This document shows positions 1-8,334 of a DNA stretch of 22,280 nt, piece by piece. Source of the stretch: an uncultured Rhizobiaceae group bacterium (GTDB taxonomy: Bacteria > Pseudomonadota > Alphaproteobacteria > Rhizobiales > Rhizobiaceae); the NCBI GenBank assembly GCA_938030645.1, contig CALHHQ010000150.1, positions 1 through 22,280 on the forward strand. Reading direction: 5' to 3'. The notes below the pieces were generated by a model, which searched no databases, was not told where the DNA came from, and worked only from the letters and a program-made list of their open reading frames with translations. A program made the position numbers and the translations under genes. Every line of letters begins with the position of its first letter. Positions within the stretch are counted from its first letter, which is position 1.

Positions 1-1
1 C

Positions 2-916
2 AATGGGTACAAAGCATCAAAAGCTTTGATCAAGAAACTAGAAGTCGATGTTGCGGTTGGATTTGGAGGCTATCCTAGTATTCCTCCACTGTTCGCAGCA
101 CAGAGAATGGGCGTGCCAACTGTTTTGCATGAACAGAATGCCGTGTTGGGTCGAGCGAATAAACTACTCTCAAAGAAAGCAGTTGCGGTCGCAGCAGGTT
201 TTTCAAGCAAAAGCCTGCCATCAGATACAGTCATAACTGGAAATCCGTTGCGCCAAGAAGTCTTGGAAATTGCTGAACGTCTGGACAAATCAGACAAGCC
301 ATATGCGCAATCTAGTGGGCAAGAACCGTTCAACTTGCTTGTCGTTGGCGGCTCTCAAGGCGCTCAGTATTTTGGTGAAACTGTGCCGGAAGCGGTCGTC
401 CTGTTAGCTGACGACTTGCGCAAACGCGTTCGCTTGACCCTGCAGGCTCGTGCCGAGCAAGTTGAACAGGTGAAGACGCTGTTGGCGGCCAATGGTGTTT
501 CTGCAGAAGTGGCACCATTTTTTGATGGAATGGGCAAACGGTTAGAGCAAGCTCATCTCGTTGTTTCTCGCGCTGGTGCATCTACAGTGTCTGAAATAGC
601 GGCGATGGGACGACCGTCTATTCTGGTGCCTTACCCTTACGCGCTGGATCACGATCAAGCGGCCAACGCTGCAGAATTGGTTGAGCGTGGCGGGGGAACG
701 GTTGTGCCGCAAGTCGAGCTGACGGCGCCCGTTTTAGCGGAGCATCTAGCATTGGCGATGGGGCAGCCTGAAGAATTGAATAAACAAGCCCATGCTGCTG
801 CTATGACCAGCAAACCAAAAGCTACGCAACAATTGGCCGATTTGGTTGCCGCCGTTGGTGAAAAGAGTTACTTGAGCGCTGGAATGGCTAGCAAAGGTCC
901 ACCGCGACACAAGTAG
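2..916 (+). CDS. murG: MurG, UDP-GlcNAc:lipid I N-acetylglucosaminyltransferase (5' end missing)
   Basis: MurG transfers GlcNAc from UDP-GlcNAc to lipid I on the inner face of the cytoplasmic membrane, giving lipid II. The reading frame is open from base 2 to a TAG at 914-916, so the gene runs in from the left; an in-frame TTG at 26 is internal, not the start. About 304 codons are visible against the usual 355-370, so roughly the first 60-80 residues are missing, including the first glycine-rich loop. Visible family marks are the second glycine loop VGFGGYPS, the HEQNAVLGRAN segment, the third loop GGSQGAQ that opens the C-terminal Rossmann domain, and the donor-binding region SRAGASTVSEIAAMGRPSI followed by PYPYALDHDQAANA. 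murC starts 21 bases downstream, as is usual in this cluster. Confidence 0.97.
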   Translation, partial: NGYKASKALIKKLEVDVAVGFGGYPSIPPLFAAQRMGVPTVLHEQNAVLGRANKLLSKKAVAVAAGFSSKSLPSDTVITGNPLRQEVLEIAERLDKSDKPYAQSSGQEPFNLLVVGGSQGAQYFGETVPEAVVLLADDLRKRVRLTLQARAEQVEQVKTLLAANGVSAEVAPFFDGMGKRLEQAHLVVSRAGASTVSEIAAMGRPSILVPYPYALDHDQAANAAELVERGGGTVVPQVELTAPVLAEHLALAMGQPEELNKQAHAAAMTSKPKATQQLADLVAAVGEKSYLSAGMASKGPPRHK

Positions 917-937
917 AACGATACAGGGAACAATTAC

Positions 938-2350
938 ATGCGTATGTCAGACGACATTGGCCTGATACATTTTATCGGTATCGGCGGTATTGGTATGAGC
1001 GCGATTGCGGAAGTGTTGCACAATCTTGGACACAAGGTTCAAGGGTCTGACGCTGCAGATGGTGCCAATGTTCAGCGGTTGCGCGAAAAAGGTATCACGG
1101 TACACGTAGGTCATAAGGCTGAAAACTTGGGTGAGACCGCTGTCGTTGTGACTTCCACAGCAATTCAGCATGACAACCCTGAACGGGTTGAAGCCAAAGA
1201 GCGGCAATTGCCGATTGTTCGCCGTGCTGAAATGCTGGCAGAACTGATGCGGTTCAAGCAATCGGTAGCTGTTGGTGGGACACACGGCAAAACCACCACC
1301 ACATCAATGGTGGGCACGTTGCTCGACTATGGCGGGCTTGATCCAACCATTATCAATGGTGGCATTTTAAACGCTTATGGCACCAACGCCAAAATGGGCG
1401 ACGGTGAATGGCTTGTCGCGGAAGCTGACGAGAGTGATGGGTCTTTCCTACGGCTTCCTGCTGATGTGGCAATTATCACCAATATCGACCCTGAACATCT
1501 TGATCACTACAAGACATTCGAAAACGCCAAAGAAGCGTTCAAAACGTTTATCGAGAACTTGCCGTTTTACGGTTTTGGTGTTGTGTGTATCGACCACCCT
1601 GAAGTGCAGGCGTTGCGCGGGCGTATCGAAGATCGTCGCTTGGTGACATATGGCAATAACCCGCAAGCTGATGTGCGCTTTGCCAGAGTTGAGGCGCAGG
1701 GCGCAAACTCCAAATTCGATGTGATGATTCGTGATCGCAAAACGGGCGAGACCAGCGAAATGATTGATCTTGTTCTTCCCATGCCCGGTATTCACAACGT
1801 GTCTAACGCCACTGCCGCGATTGCAGTGGCTCACGAATTGGGTGTGAGCGAAGACAAAATCCGTGAAGGCCTGTTGGCGTTCCAAGGCGTGAAACGCCGT
1901 TTCACCCATACGGGATCTTGGAATGGTGTCGAGATTTTTGATGATTATGCTCACCATCCCGTTGAGATTTCAGCTGTGTTAAAAGCGGCGCGCACGTCTG
2001 TGAAATCGGCAGGCAAAGGCAAAGTTATCGCGATCAAACAGCCGCACCGTTACACCCGTTTGGAGAGCTTGTTTGACGAGTTCGGCGCGTGTTTCAATGA
2101 TGCTCAAACCGTGCTGTTGGCTCCTGTTTACGAAGCTGGTGAGAAACCAATTGAAGGCATCAACCACGAAACCTTGGCCAGCAATATGAAATCAGGAGGA
2201 CACCGCGATGTGCGCGTGATTTCAGGGCCAGAAGACATAGCGCCGATGATTGCAGAAATTGCCGAAGAGGGCGATTTCGTTGTCTTCCTCGGCGCTGGCA
2301 ATATCACGACTTGGGCTCATGCTTTGCCAGATGAATTGGTGAACCTTTAA
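938..2350 (+). CDS. murC: MurC, UDP-N-acetylmuramate--L-alanine ligase
   Basis: MurC uses ATP to add L-alanine to UDP-MurNAc in the cytoplasm, the first step of the stem peptide. The 470-residue length is normal. An N-terminal Rossmann domain opens with FIGIGGIGMS (residues 12-21). The ATP loop GTHGKTTT lies at 114-121, the metal and substrate motif EADESDGSF at 162-170, the DDYAHHPVEI motif at 335-344 and QPHRYTR at 368-374, so all three Mur-ligase domains are present. The ATG at 938 follows AGGGAA at good spacing; a second ATG two codons later is possible. Its TAA stop shares one base with the murB start (TAATG), so the two are probably translationally coupled. Confidence 0.98.
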   Translation: MRMSDDIGLIHFIGIGGIGMSAIAEVLHNLGHKVQGSDAADGANVQRLREKGITVHVGHKAENLGETAVVVTSTAIQHDNPERVEAKERQLPIVRRAEMLAELMRFKQSVAVGGTHGKTTTTSMVGTLLDYGGLDPTIINGGILNAYGTNAKMGDGEWLVAEADESDGSFLRLPADVAIITNIDPEHLDHYKTFENAKEAFKTFIENLPFYGFGVVCIDHPEVQALRGRIEDRRLVTYGNNPQADVRFARVEAQGANSKFDVMIRDRKTGETSEMIDLVLPMPGIHNVSNATAAIAVAHELGVSEDKIREGLLAFQGVKRRFTHTGSWNGVEIFDDYAHHPVEISAVLKAARTSVKSAGKGKVIAIKQPHRYTRLESLFDEFGACFNDAQTVLLAPVYEAGEKPIEGINHETLASNMKSGGHRDVRVISGPEDIAPMIAEIAEEGDFVVFLGAGNITTWAHALPDELVNL

Positions 2351-3297
2351 TGAGTGGTGCTGCACTTCTGGAACGTCTTGATGTTTCGAACATTCGCGGG
2401 CGGCTTACGCCTGATGCATTGATGTCAAAGATCACTTGGTTTCAAGCAGGCGGTCCTGCCGACCTTCTGTTTTCTCCTGCTGATGAAGATGATCTGGCGG
2501 CGTTCCTAAAAATGTTGCCTGATGATGTTCCCGTTTTGGTTGTGGGTATTGGTTCAAACCTATTGGTGCGGGATGGAGGTATTGAAGGTGTTGTCATTCG
2601 CTTGTCCGGCAAAGGGTTTGGGCAAGTCGAAACTGTTTCCAATACGCGTTTAAGCGCTGGCGCTGCCACGCCTGATAAACGCTTGGCGGCAGCTGCCTTG
2701 GAAGCTGGTCTGGGCGGATTTGCATTTTACCACGGTATTCCCGGAGCGATTGGTGGCGCATTACGAATGAACGCGGGTGCTAATGGTACAGAGACAACGG
2801 ATCGCGTTGTGGAAGTTCATGCTTTGGATCGCCAGGGCAATAAGCACGTTCTGAGCCACGCAGACATGGGATATTCCTATCGACACAGTGGTGTGTCGAA
2901 GGACTTGATTTTTACTTCTGCCGTTTTTGAAGGCGAACCTGCGGGCAAAGCCGATATTCAAAAAGCGATGGATGAAGTGCAACATCACCGCGAAACGGTT
3001 CAGCCGATCCGTGAAAAGACGGGCGGTTCAACATTCAAGAACCCATTGCCTCATTCAAGCTGGAAATTGGTTGATGAAGCAGGAATGCGCGGTCACATGG
3101 TGGGTGCCGCGCAAATGAGCGAAATGCACTGTAACTTCATGATCAACACGGGTGGGGCCACGGGACACGATCTTGAAACCCTTGGCGAAACTGTTCGTCG
3201 CAAGGTTTATGAAAATTCGGACATTCTTCTTGAGTGGGAAATCAAACGTCTCGGTCGCTTTGAAAATGGCAAGGAAGTTGAGACGTTCAAACCCTGA
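2350..3297 (+). CDS. murB: MurB, UDP-N-acetylenolpyruvoylglucosamine reductase
   Basis: MurB is the FAD enzyme that reduces UDP-GlcNAc-enolpyruvate with NADPH to UDP-MurNAc in the cytoplasm. FAD-binding marks are GIGSNLLVRDGG (residues 66-77) and HGIPGAIGGALRMNAGA (128-144). GYSYRHS lies at 174-180. The GGSTFKNP motif (225-232) carries the proton-donating serine, Ser227. The C-terminal part has the expected substrate-site residues near GAAQMSEMHCNFMIN (252-266). At 315 residues it is nearer the short MurB type than the E. coli form of about 340. It starts at an ATG overlapping the murC stop by one base. It is the last gene of the upstream precursor block before the cluster is interrupted. Confidence 0.97.
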   Translation: MSGAALLERLDVSNIRGRLTPDALMSKITWFQAGGPADLLFSPADEDDLAAFLKMLPDDVPVLVVGIGSNLLVRDGGIEGVVIRLSGKGFGQVETVSNTRLSAGAATPDKRLAAAALEAGLGGFAFYHGIPGAIGGALRMNAGANGTETTDRVVEVHALDRQGNKHVLSHADMGYSYRHSGVSKDLIFTSAVFEGEPAGKADIQKAMDEVQHHRETVQPIREKTGGSTFKNPLPHSSWKLVDEAGMRGHMVGAAQMSEMHCNFMINTGGATGHDLETLGETVRRKVYENSDILLEWEIKRLGRFENGKEVETFKP

Positions 3298-3395
3298 AGC
3301 TCAATTGTTGGCCATTTCCATCACAGAAATTTAATTGGGTCGACGGCGCTGCTCGGATTAGCCTTTTGTCAGCCTCTCGCTTTGGACCGTCTACA

Positions 3396-3776
3396 ATGTT
3401 GAAAACTGCTATTGCTCTCAGCGCCTCTGTATTCATGATGAGTTCGGCTTGTGCGGAACCAACTGCTGTCACTGCAGCTGAGATTGAAACCATGCTGTCT
3501 GGAAATTCGATTGAAGGCACATGGTCGGGTGATGAATATAGGCAGTATTTCAGCGCGAGCGGATCAACAACCTATTCGCAACGGGGCGCGCGTAAAACCG
3601 TTGGAAAATGGCGCGTGAACGAACAAACCAACGAGTATGAAAGTTGGTGGGAGCGCTCTGGTTGGTCTGCGTACGGTGTCGTTCGTGATGGCGAAAGCTT
3701 GTTTTGGACCAGCTCTGGCTTGGAGCCCCAGCCCTTCAAGATTATTGAAGGCCGACAATTGAATTGGGATGATTAG
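3396..3776 (+). CDS. Small exported protein of unknown function (126 aa)
   Basis: I do not recognise a named family. The start chosen is the ATG at 3396, giving a textbook signal peptide: a Lys near the start, a hydrophobic stretch AIALSASVFMMSS, and a likely signal peptidase I site after ACA (about residue 19-20). An in-frame TTG at 3366 would add ten polar residues before the signal and is less likely. The mature part is about 105 residues, rich in Trp, Tyr and Gly, with GTWSGDEYRQYFSASGSTTY and GKWRVNEQ reading like alternating beta strands, so a small periplasmic beta-rich domain is plausible. No lipobox, repeats or catalytic motif are seen. It lies 98 bases after murB on the same strand and ends six bases from the convergent transporter gene. 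A cell-wall role is suggested by position only. Confidence 0.75.
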   Translation: MLKTAIALSASVFMMSSACAEPTAVTAAEIETMLSGNSIEGTWSGDEYRQYFSASGSTTYSQRGARKTVGKWRVNEQTNEYESWWERSGWSAYGVVRDGESLFWTSSGLEPQPFKIIEGRQLNWDD

Positions 3777-3782
3777 CCTGGA

Positions 3783-4673
3783 TTATTCAGGAGCTTGACT
3801 GGCCTGCTGTTTGATCTGCCGTTCGCGCCACATCATGTAGACGCCTGACGCTATGATGAGTGCCGCTCCAAACAACATGAGTGCGCTGGGCTCTTCATCA
3901 AAGACGATCACGCCTAAGACCAGAAGAAATATGATGCGGGAATAACGGAAAGGGGTCACGATTGACACTTCTGTCATCCGCAAAGAGACGATTAACAACA
4001 AATAGCCGGTTGCGCCCAGGGAGCACATCACCGCGACGATCCACCAATTAACGTTAGATGGGAACAGGCTTTCACCATTGTAAAGCACCCAGACGATGGC
4101 GAATGGCAAAGATGCTGCCATTGTAAACGTCGCTAAGCTGAACGATCCCATGTCAGGTGGGGTCAGTCTTGTGGTGAGATCGCGAATAGCGAGAGCGAAC
4201 ATTGCCAGTAGGGCCCATAGAACTGAAATGTCGAACCCTTCGCCCCCCGGCTGCACGATCAATAACACGCCAATGAAACCGACAGCGATTGCTGTCCAGC
4301 GTCGCCAGCTGACCTTTTCGCGCAGAAATAAGACAGCACCAATGGCAACCAAGAGAGGTGTGGCTTGTGTGATGGCGCCGACGGTTGAAAGCGGTACAAG
4401 TGACAGCGCCGTGACCATGCCAATCATTCCAATAATTTCGGCTGCATAGCGCAGCAGCAAAATTGGGACGAAGGCGTTTCGATCCAATAATTTGTTGCCT
4501 TGCAATTTTGCTAGAAGGCCAAAAATGACCAGCCCGCTGCCAATTAGGAAGAACAGAACTTGCGCAGGTGAAACTGTTTGAGAGGTTACTTTCACCAATG
4601 TGTCGGCCAAAGCGAAAGCCGCCATGGACAAGATCATAAGGACGATGCCTTTGGCTGCATTTTGAGGGTTCAA
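3783..4673 (-). CDS. EamA-family (drug/metabolite transporter superfamily) permease
   Basis: This is a 296-residue inner membrane protein with about ten hydrophobic segments arranged as two EamA halves. The first half ends with the typical FLREKVSWRRWTAIAVGFIG block, and the second with FDEEPSALMLFGAALIIASG followed by a short charged tail. Such proteins export or import small metabolites; the substrate cannot be told from sequence. The start is a TTG at 4673, because an in-frame stop lies three codons further upstream and later ATGs would cut into the first membrane helix. No strong ribosome site precedes it. It is on the opposite strand to the cell-wall genes around it and convergent with the small exported protein, so it is probably an insertion into the dcw cluster with its own promoter. 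Confidence 0.93.
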   Translation of the reverse strand: MNPQNAAKGIVLMILSMAAFALADTLVKVTSQTVSPAQVLFFLIGSGLVIFGLLAKLQGNKLLDRNAFVPILLLRYAAEIIGMIGMVTALSLVPLSTVGAITQATPLLVAIGAVLFLREKVSWRRWTAIAVGFIGVLLIVQPGGEGFDISVLWALLAMFALAIRDLTTRLTPPDMGSFSLATFTMAASLPFAIVWVLYNGESLFPSNVNWWIVAVMCSLGATGYLLLIVSLRMTEVSIVTPFRYSRIIFLLVLGVIVFDEEPSALMLFGAALIIASGVYMMWRERQIKQQASQAPE

Positions 4674-5085
4674 ATCAGTTCACGATCGAGGTTGATTTGC
4701 GAAATACGCAGAGGCGAAAAAAAATGACTGAACGCAGTTCTGCAACTTTCAGAATATAAATGCTTCTAGTCGTTTTGTTTGGCAAAAGACAATCATTTGG
4801 TAGGGCGACCTTTTAAAACCGATGTTTCGGCATGAGCTTGATTCGGAGGTTGCTTGGCACCCACTTCGTTTCGAAATTCAATTGGCGTTTTTACTCTCAC
4901 TTGCCAAAAATAATTTCTGGTTCGTCTAAGCGGTAATTCGTGAGTCATTTGAATCTCTTATTGGAATTTTCTTCAAATAACGATTCAACGTCGCCTTAAA
5001 CCAAGACTTCAACCTCGCTTGTCAGTCTGTCGCAGCTGTGATTCATCTGCCGCTGAGTAAGGGGCTCAGGGGATGAGGTATTTCG
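4674..5085. promoter_or_regulatory. Non-coding region between divergent EamA gene and ddl, with GANTC cluster
   Basis: These 412 bases hold no convincing gene. They must carry the promoters of the leftward transporter gene and of the rightward ddl-ftsQ-ftsA unit. Five GANTC sites, the target of the alphaproteobacterial CcrM methylase, lie at 4840 (GATTC), 4942 (GAGTC), 4951 (GAATC), 4982 (GATTC) and 5040 (GATTC). Random expectation in 205 bases is about one. The stretch looks more A+T rich than the flanking genes. I could not pick a convincing -35/-10 pair by eye. The right end carries G-rich ribosome-binding sequence for ddl (GGGGATGAGG, 5069-5078). Confidence 0.6.
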
Positions 5086-6006
5086 ATGACGCATGTTGCT
5101 GTCCTGATGGGCGGATGGTCTTCTGAGCGGCCAGTTTCTTTATCCACGGGTGAGGCTTGTGCGGCTGAGTTGGAATCTTCCGGTTTCAAAGTCACGCGCG
5201 TCGATGTGGATCGCAGTATTTCTTCGAAACTCGAAAATCTGAAACCCGATGTGGTTTTCAACGGATTGCATGGCCCTTATGGAGAAGATGGTGCCATTCA
5301 AGGCATTCTGGAATATCTCGATATTCCCTACACGCATTCAGGTGTGATGGCATCCGCTTTGGCGATGGACAAAGAGCGGGCAAAAACAGTTGCGCGCCGT
5401 GCTGGCATTCCTGTTGCTGAAGCTCAGGTTATGCATCGACTTGATGCTGCGCCCAAGCATGTGATGAAGCCTCCGTATGTGATCAAGCCGGTGAATGAAG
5501 GTTCCAGCTTCGGTGTGTTGATTGTGGGAGAGGATCACTCAACTCCGCCGCAAGAATTGTACTCAGATGAGTGGCCGTATGGCGATACGGTGATGGTGGA
5601 GCGATTCGTTCACGGTCGCGAATTGACCTGTGCTGTGATGGGTGATGTCGCCTTGGGAGTGACCGAAATTCAAGCGGCGGACGGCGGTTGGTACGATTAT
5701 AATGCAAAATATGCCGAAGGTGGCTCAAAACATGTCCTTCCGGCAGATATTTTACCAAATGTTTACCAAGAAATTCAAACACTGTCCCTGAAGGCGCATA
5801 AGGCCATCGGCTGTCGAGGTGTAACTCGCTCAGACTTCCGGTTGGACGATCGCGTAAACGGGACGGGCGAATTGATCTGGCTGGAAGTAAATACCCAGCC
5901 TGGCATGACACCCACATCATTGTTGCCGGAGTTGGCCCAGCATGCAGGGCACTCTTTCGGTGAATTGTTAACTTGGATTGTGGAGGACGCGAGTTGTCGT
6001 CGCTAA
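5086..6006 (+). CDS. ddl: Ddl, D-alanine--D-alanine ligase
   Basis: Ddl joins two D-alanines with ATP in the cytoplasm; MurF then adds the dipeptide to the peptidoglycan precursor. The 306-residue length matches DdlB-type enzymes. It has the ATP-grasp layout: an N-terminal SSERPVSLSTG segment (12-22), HGPYGEDGAIQG (62-73), KPVNEGSSFGV (134-144), the omega-loop region GGWYDYNAKY (200-209), and the metal-binding EVNTQPGMTPTSL (267-279) with Glu267 and Asn269 as the expected ligands. The ATG at 5086 follows a strong GGGGATGAGG at seven bases. It is the first gene of a tight set with ftsQ and ftsA; its 3' end overlaps the start of ftsQ by 13 bases. Confidence 0.97.
   Translation: MTHVAVLMGGWSSERPVSLSTGEACAAELESSGFKVTRVDVDRSISSKLENLKPDVVFNGLHGPYGEDGAIQGILEYLDIPYTHSGVMASALAMDKERAKTVARRAGIPVAEAQVMHRLDAAPKHVMKPPYVIKPVNEGSSFGVLIVGEDHSTPPQELYSDEWPYGDTVMVERFVHGRELTCAVMGDVALGVTEIQAADGGWYDYNAKYAEGGSKHVLPADILPNVYQEIQTLSLKAHKAIGCRGVTRSDFRLDDRVNGTGELIWLEVNTQPGMTPTSLLPELAQHAGHSFGELLTWIVEDASCRR
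5982..5986 (+). promoter_or_regulatory. Ribosome binding site that sets the ftsQ start
   Basis: GGAGG lies inside the end of ddl, seven bases before a TTG at 5994. This near-perfect anti-16S match at ideal spacing is the reason for choosing that TTG over the TTG at 5973, which has no comparable site. Confidence 0.75.
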
Positions 6007-6920
6007 GCGGGATAACCAGTCTATTTAGAAAACCTCGTCATTATGGCGAGGACGGTTCTTTGTTCGCGCGTCGCAGCCGCAGTCGTCGCTTTTCTAAATT
6101 TGTAGACCTTCTGCCAAGCCTGCGTTCAGGGCAGGGCAGCGTTGCTGCTGTTATGTTCATTGCTTCTGGTTGGGTCTTCGGCGCGATCAGTGGTGGTTCT
6201 GGTCCAGCTATTATGTCTGGCGCTGCGGCAACTATAGGTTTGACTGCAACGGATATCGTGATTTCTGGTCAGGTGGAAACCAAAGAGCAAGATGTGTTTT
6301 CTGCTCTTTCGAACGGTGCTGTCCTTTCACTTGTTGGTTTTGATGTAAATGATGCGCGCGAACGGGTTCTGGCTCTGCCGTGGGTTCGTGATGTTGCCAT
6401 TCGAAAATTGTACCCGGGTAAGCTGCAGGTCTCGTTGGCTGAAAAGCGGGCTATGGCTGTCTGGCAGCACAATGATCGGTTGACTGTTGTTGAGAAGACC
6501 GGCGCACAGATTGCGAAATTCGGCATTGCAGATTTGCTGAACAATAGGTTTTCCCATTTGCCTCATTTGGTGGGTGAAGGCGCGGCAGAGTCTGCTCGTG
6601 AAATTCTGCCTCTCGCTGCGCGCTATCCACAGATTGCCAGTCGCGTGGAAACTTACGTGCGAGTGGGCGACCGTCGTTGGGATGTTCAATTGGCAAACGG
6701 CTTACTTGTGAAGCTCCCAGAATACGGAGCTGGTTTGGCTCTGGAGCGGTTGGTTTCTCTTGAAGAAGAGAGTCAGTTGTTGGAGCGAGAAATTTCGATT
6801 GTTGATTTGCGTCAGTCTGATCGTGTTGTGTTTCGCCTTGAGCCTGAAGCCGCGAAGACGCGCTCTGAGCTCGTTTCGGCGCGACTGAAGGCTATGAAAA
6901 AGGCGGATCGTAAACTGTGA
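5994..6920 (+). CDS. ftsQ: FtsQ, divisome membrane protein
   Basis: FtsQ is a bitopic inner membrane protein that bridges early and late cell division proteins and binds FtsB/FtsL. With the TTG start at 5994 it has 308 residues: a basic cytoplasmic N-terminus (RRSRSRRFSK, 26-35), one membrane helix at about 48-66, a POTRA domain at about 84-155 (ATDIVISGQVETKEQD, then ALPWVRDVAIRKLYPGKLQV), and a periplasmic beta domain containing VGDRRWDVQLANG. It overlaps ddl by 13 bases and ftsA by four, so all three should be co-translated. The rare TTG start may keep its level low. FtsQ proteins are poorly conserved; the call rests on topology, the POTRA motif and position between ddl and ftsA. Confidence 0.93.
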   Translation: MSSLSGITSLFRKPRHYGEDGSLFARRSRSRRFSKFVDLLPSLRSGQGSVAAVMFIASGWVFGAISGGSGPAIMSGAAATIGLTATDIVISGQVETKEQDVFSALSNGAVLSLVGFDVNDARERVLALPWVRDVAIRKLYPGKLQVSLAEKRAMAVWQHNDRLTVVEKTGAQIAKFGIADLLNNRFSHLPHLVGEGAAESAREILPLAARYPQIASRVETYVRVGDRRWDVQLANGLLVKLPEYGAGLALERLVSLEEESQLLEREISIVDLRQSDRVVFRLEPEAAKTRSELVSARLKAMKKADRKL

Positions 6921-8248
6921 GTCTTTTCCGTTCGTCATCCGATATCGCACATTTAGGACGGCTTTCCGCTTCGCGTCCCACCACGTTGTCGGTGATCGAC
7001 GTGGGGTCGTCGAAGGTCTGTTGTATGGTTGCACGTCTCACGCCACGTGATGAATCGACCGTTTTGCCGGGCCGTTCGCATAATGTCGAAGTCTTGGGTT
7101 TTGGGCATCAAAGGTCGCAAGGCATTAAGTCCGGCGTTGTTGTTGATATGGATTTGGCAGAGCGTGCTTTGCGTCTGGCTGTCGATGGTGCAGAACGATC
7201 TGCAGGCGTGACTGTGGATTCACTCATTGTTTCTGCATCTGCAGGCCGCATTGGAAGTGATACGTTTTCCTCCAGTGTTGTATTGGGCGGGCGTGAGGCA
7301 GAAACGTCTGATGTAAACGCTGTTCTTGCTGCTGGTTATGAACATGCGCTCGAAGATCAGCGCATTCCGTTACACGCACTCCCCATTGGTTATTCGCTCG
7401 ATAGAGAGCATGGTATTCGCGACCCGCTTGCTATGGCCGGCGATGAGCTTGGTGTTGATATGCATGTGGTGAGCGCTGATTACGCGCCGTTGCGCAATCT
7501 TGAAGCCTGTATCAATCGTTCACATTTGTCTGTCGATGCGATGGTGGCTGCGCCCTATGCCAGCGGACTTGCTGCTTTGGTGGATGATGAGGCGCGTATG
7601 GGATGCGCTTGTATCGATATGGGTGCAGGCACAACGACAGTTTCGATTTTTCTCGGCGGAAACTTGGTGTTCGCTGATGCGATTTCAGTGGGTGGTGGGC
7701 ATGTCACCATGGATATTGCACGCGTTCTATCCACACCTGTTTCTGAAGCCGAGCGTATGAAGGTTCTTTATGGATCGGCAAGCCCAAGCCGATTTAACGA
7801 TGAAGAATTGCTGACCGTTTCACCTGTTGGTGGTGATCCCAACGCCATGGGGTCGCAGATATCTGTTGGTCAGTTGTCTCAAATTATCAGTCCACGTGTT
7901 GAAGAAACCTTCGAGTTCGTGCGCGATCGTATCAACCGCTCAGGCTTTGCTGGCGCAATTGGTAAGCGCATGGTGCTGACGGGCGGTGCAAGCCAATTGA
8001 GCGGCGCAAATGAAATTGCTTCACGCGTTTTGGGAAGTCCTGTTCGTCTTGGACGGCCAATGGGCGTTTCCGGTTTGCCAAAAACGGCCAAAGGTCCGGC
8101 ATTCTCTGCTGCTGCTGGCTTGCTGATCTATCCACAAATCTCTCACACCGAATATGTCGGTGGGACGTCATCTTCTTCCAACCTGTTCTCAAGTGCAGGC
8201 GGCGGGACATTCGCAAGAATGGGCCGTTGGCTGAAAGAGAGCTTTTAA
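6917..8248 (+). CDS. ftsA: FtsA, actin-like cell division protein
   Basis: FtsA is an actin-family ATPase that ties FtsZ filaments to the inner membrane and recruits later divisome proteins. The 443 residues contain the first phosphate loop VIDVGSSKV (26-34), the second IDMGAGTTTVSIF (233-245), the adenosine motif LTGGASQLSG (354-363) and the FtsA-specific 1C domain between. The C-terminus TFARMGRWLKESF (431-443) can form an amphipathic membrane-targeting helix. Start is GTG at 6917, whose GTGA overlaps the ftsQ stop. A GANTC site (GAGTC, 6919-6923) straddles this junction. ftsZ follows after 86 bases. Confidence 0.97.
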   Translation: MSLFRSSSDIAHLGRLSASRPTTLSVIDVGSSKVCCMVARLTPRDESTVLPGRSHNVEVLGFGHQRSQGIKSGVVVDMDLAERALRLAVDGAERSAGVTVDSLIVSASAGRIGSDTFSSSVVLGGREAETSDVNAVLAAGYEHALEDQRIPLHALPIGYSLDREHGIRDPLAMAGDELGVDMHVVSADYAPLRNLEACINRSHLSVDAMVAAPYASGLAALVDDEARMGCACIDMGAGTTTVSIFLGGNLVFADAISVGGGHVTMDIARVLSTPVSEAERMKVLYGSASPSRFNDEELLTVSPVGGDPNAMGSQISVGQLSQIISPRVEETFEFVRDRINRSGFAGAIGKRMVLTGGASQLSGANEIASRVLGSPVRLGRPMGVSGLPKTAKGPAFSAAAGLLIYPQISHTEYVGGTSSSSNLFSSAGGGTFARMGRWLKESF

Positions 8249-8334
8249 TATTCATCACCCGGCACAGAACCGGGAGCAACAATTCGGTCAGGACATTAAA
8301 TCCGGGCCAACCAGATCAAAACGAGGACTAAACC

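Noticed and set aside
3777..3791. CCTG/CAGG hairpin between the convergent exported-protein and EamA genes
   Set aside because: The four-pair stem has no T-run on either side.
4822..4929. 35-codon ATG frame in the EamA-ddl gap
   Set aside because: There is no Shine-Dalgarno, no terminator and no recognisable pattern; this length is expected by chance.
8258..8274. CCCGG/CCGGG hairpin between ftsA and ftsZ
   Set aside because: There are only five base pairs with a seven-base loop and no T-run; too weak to call a terminator or attenuator.
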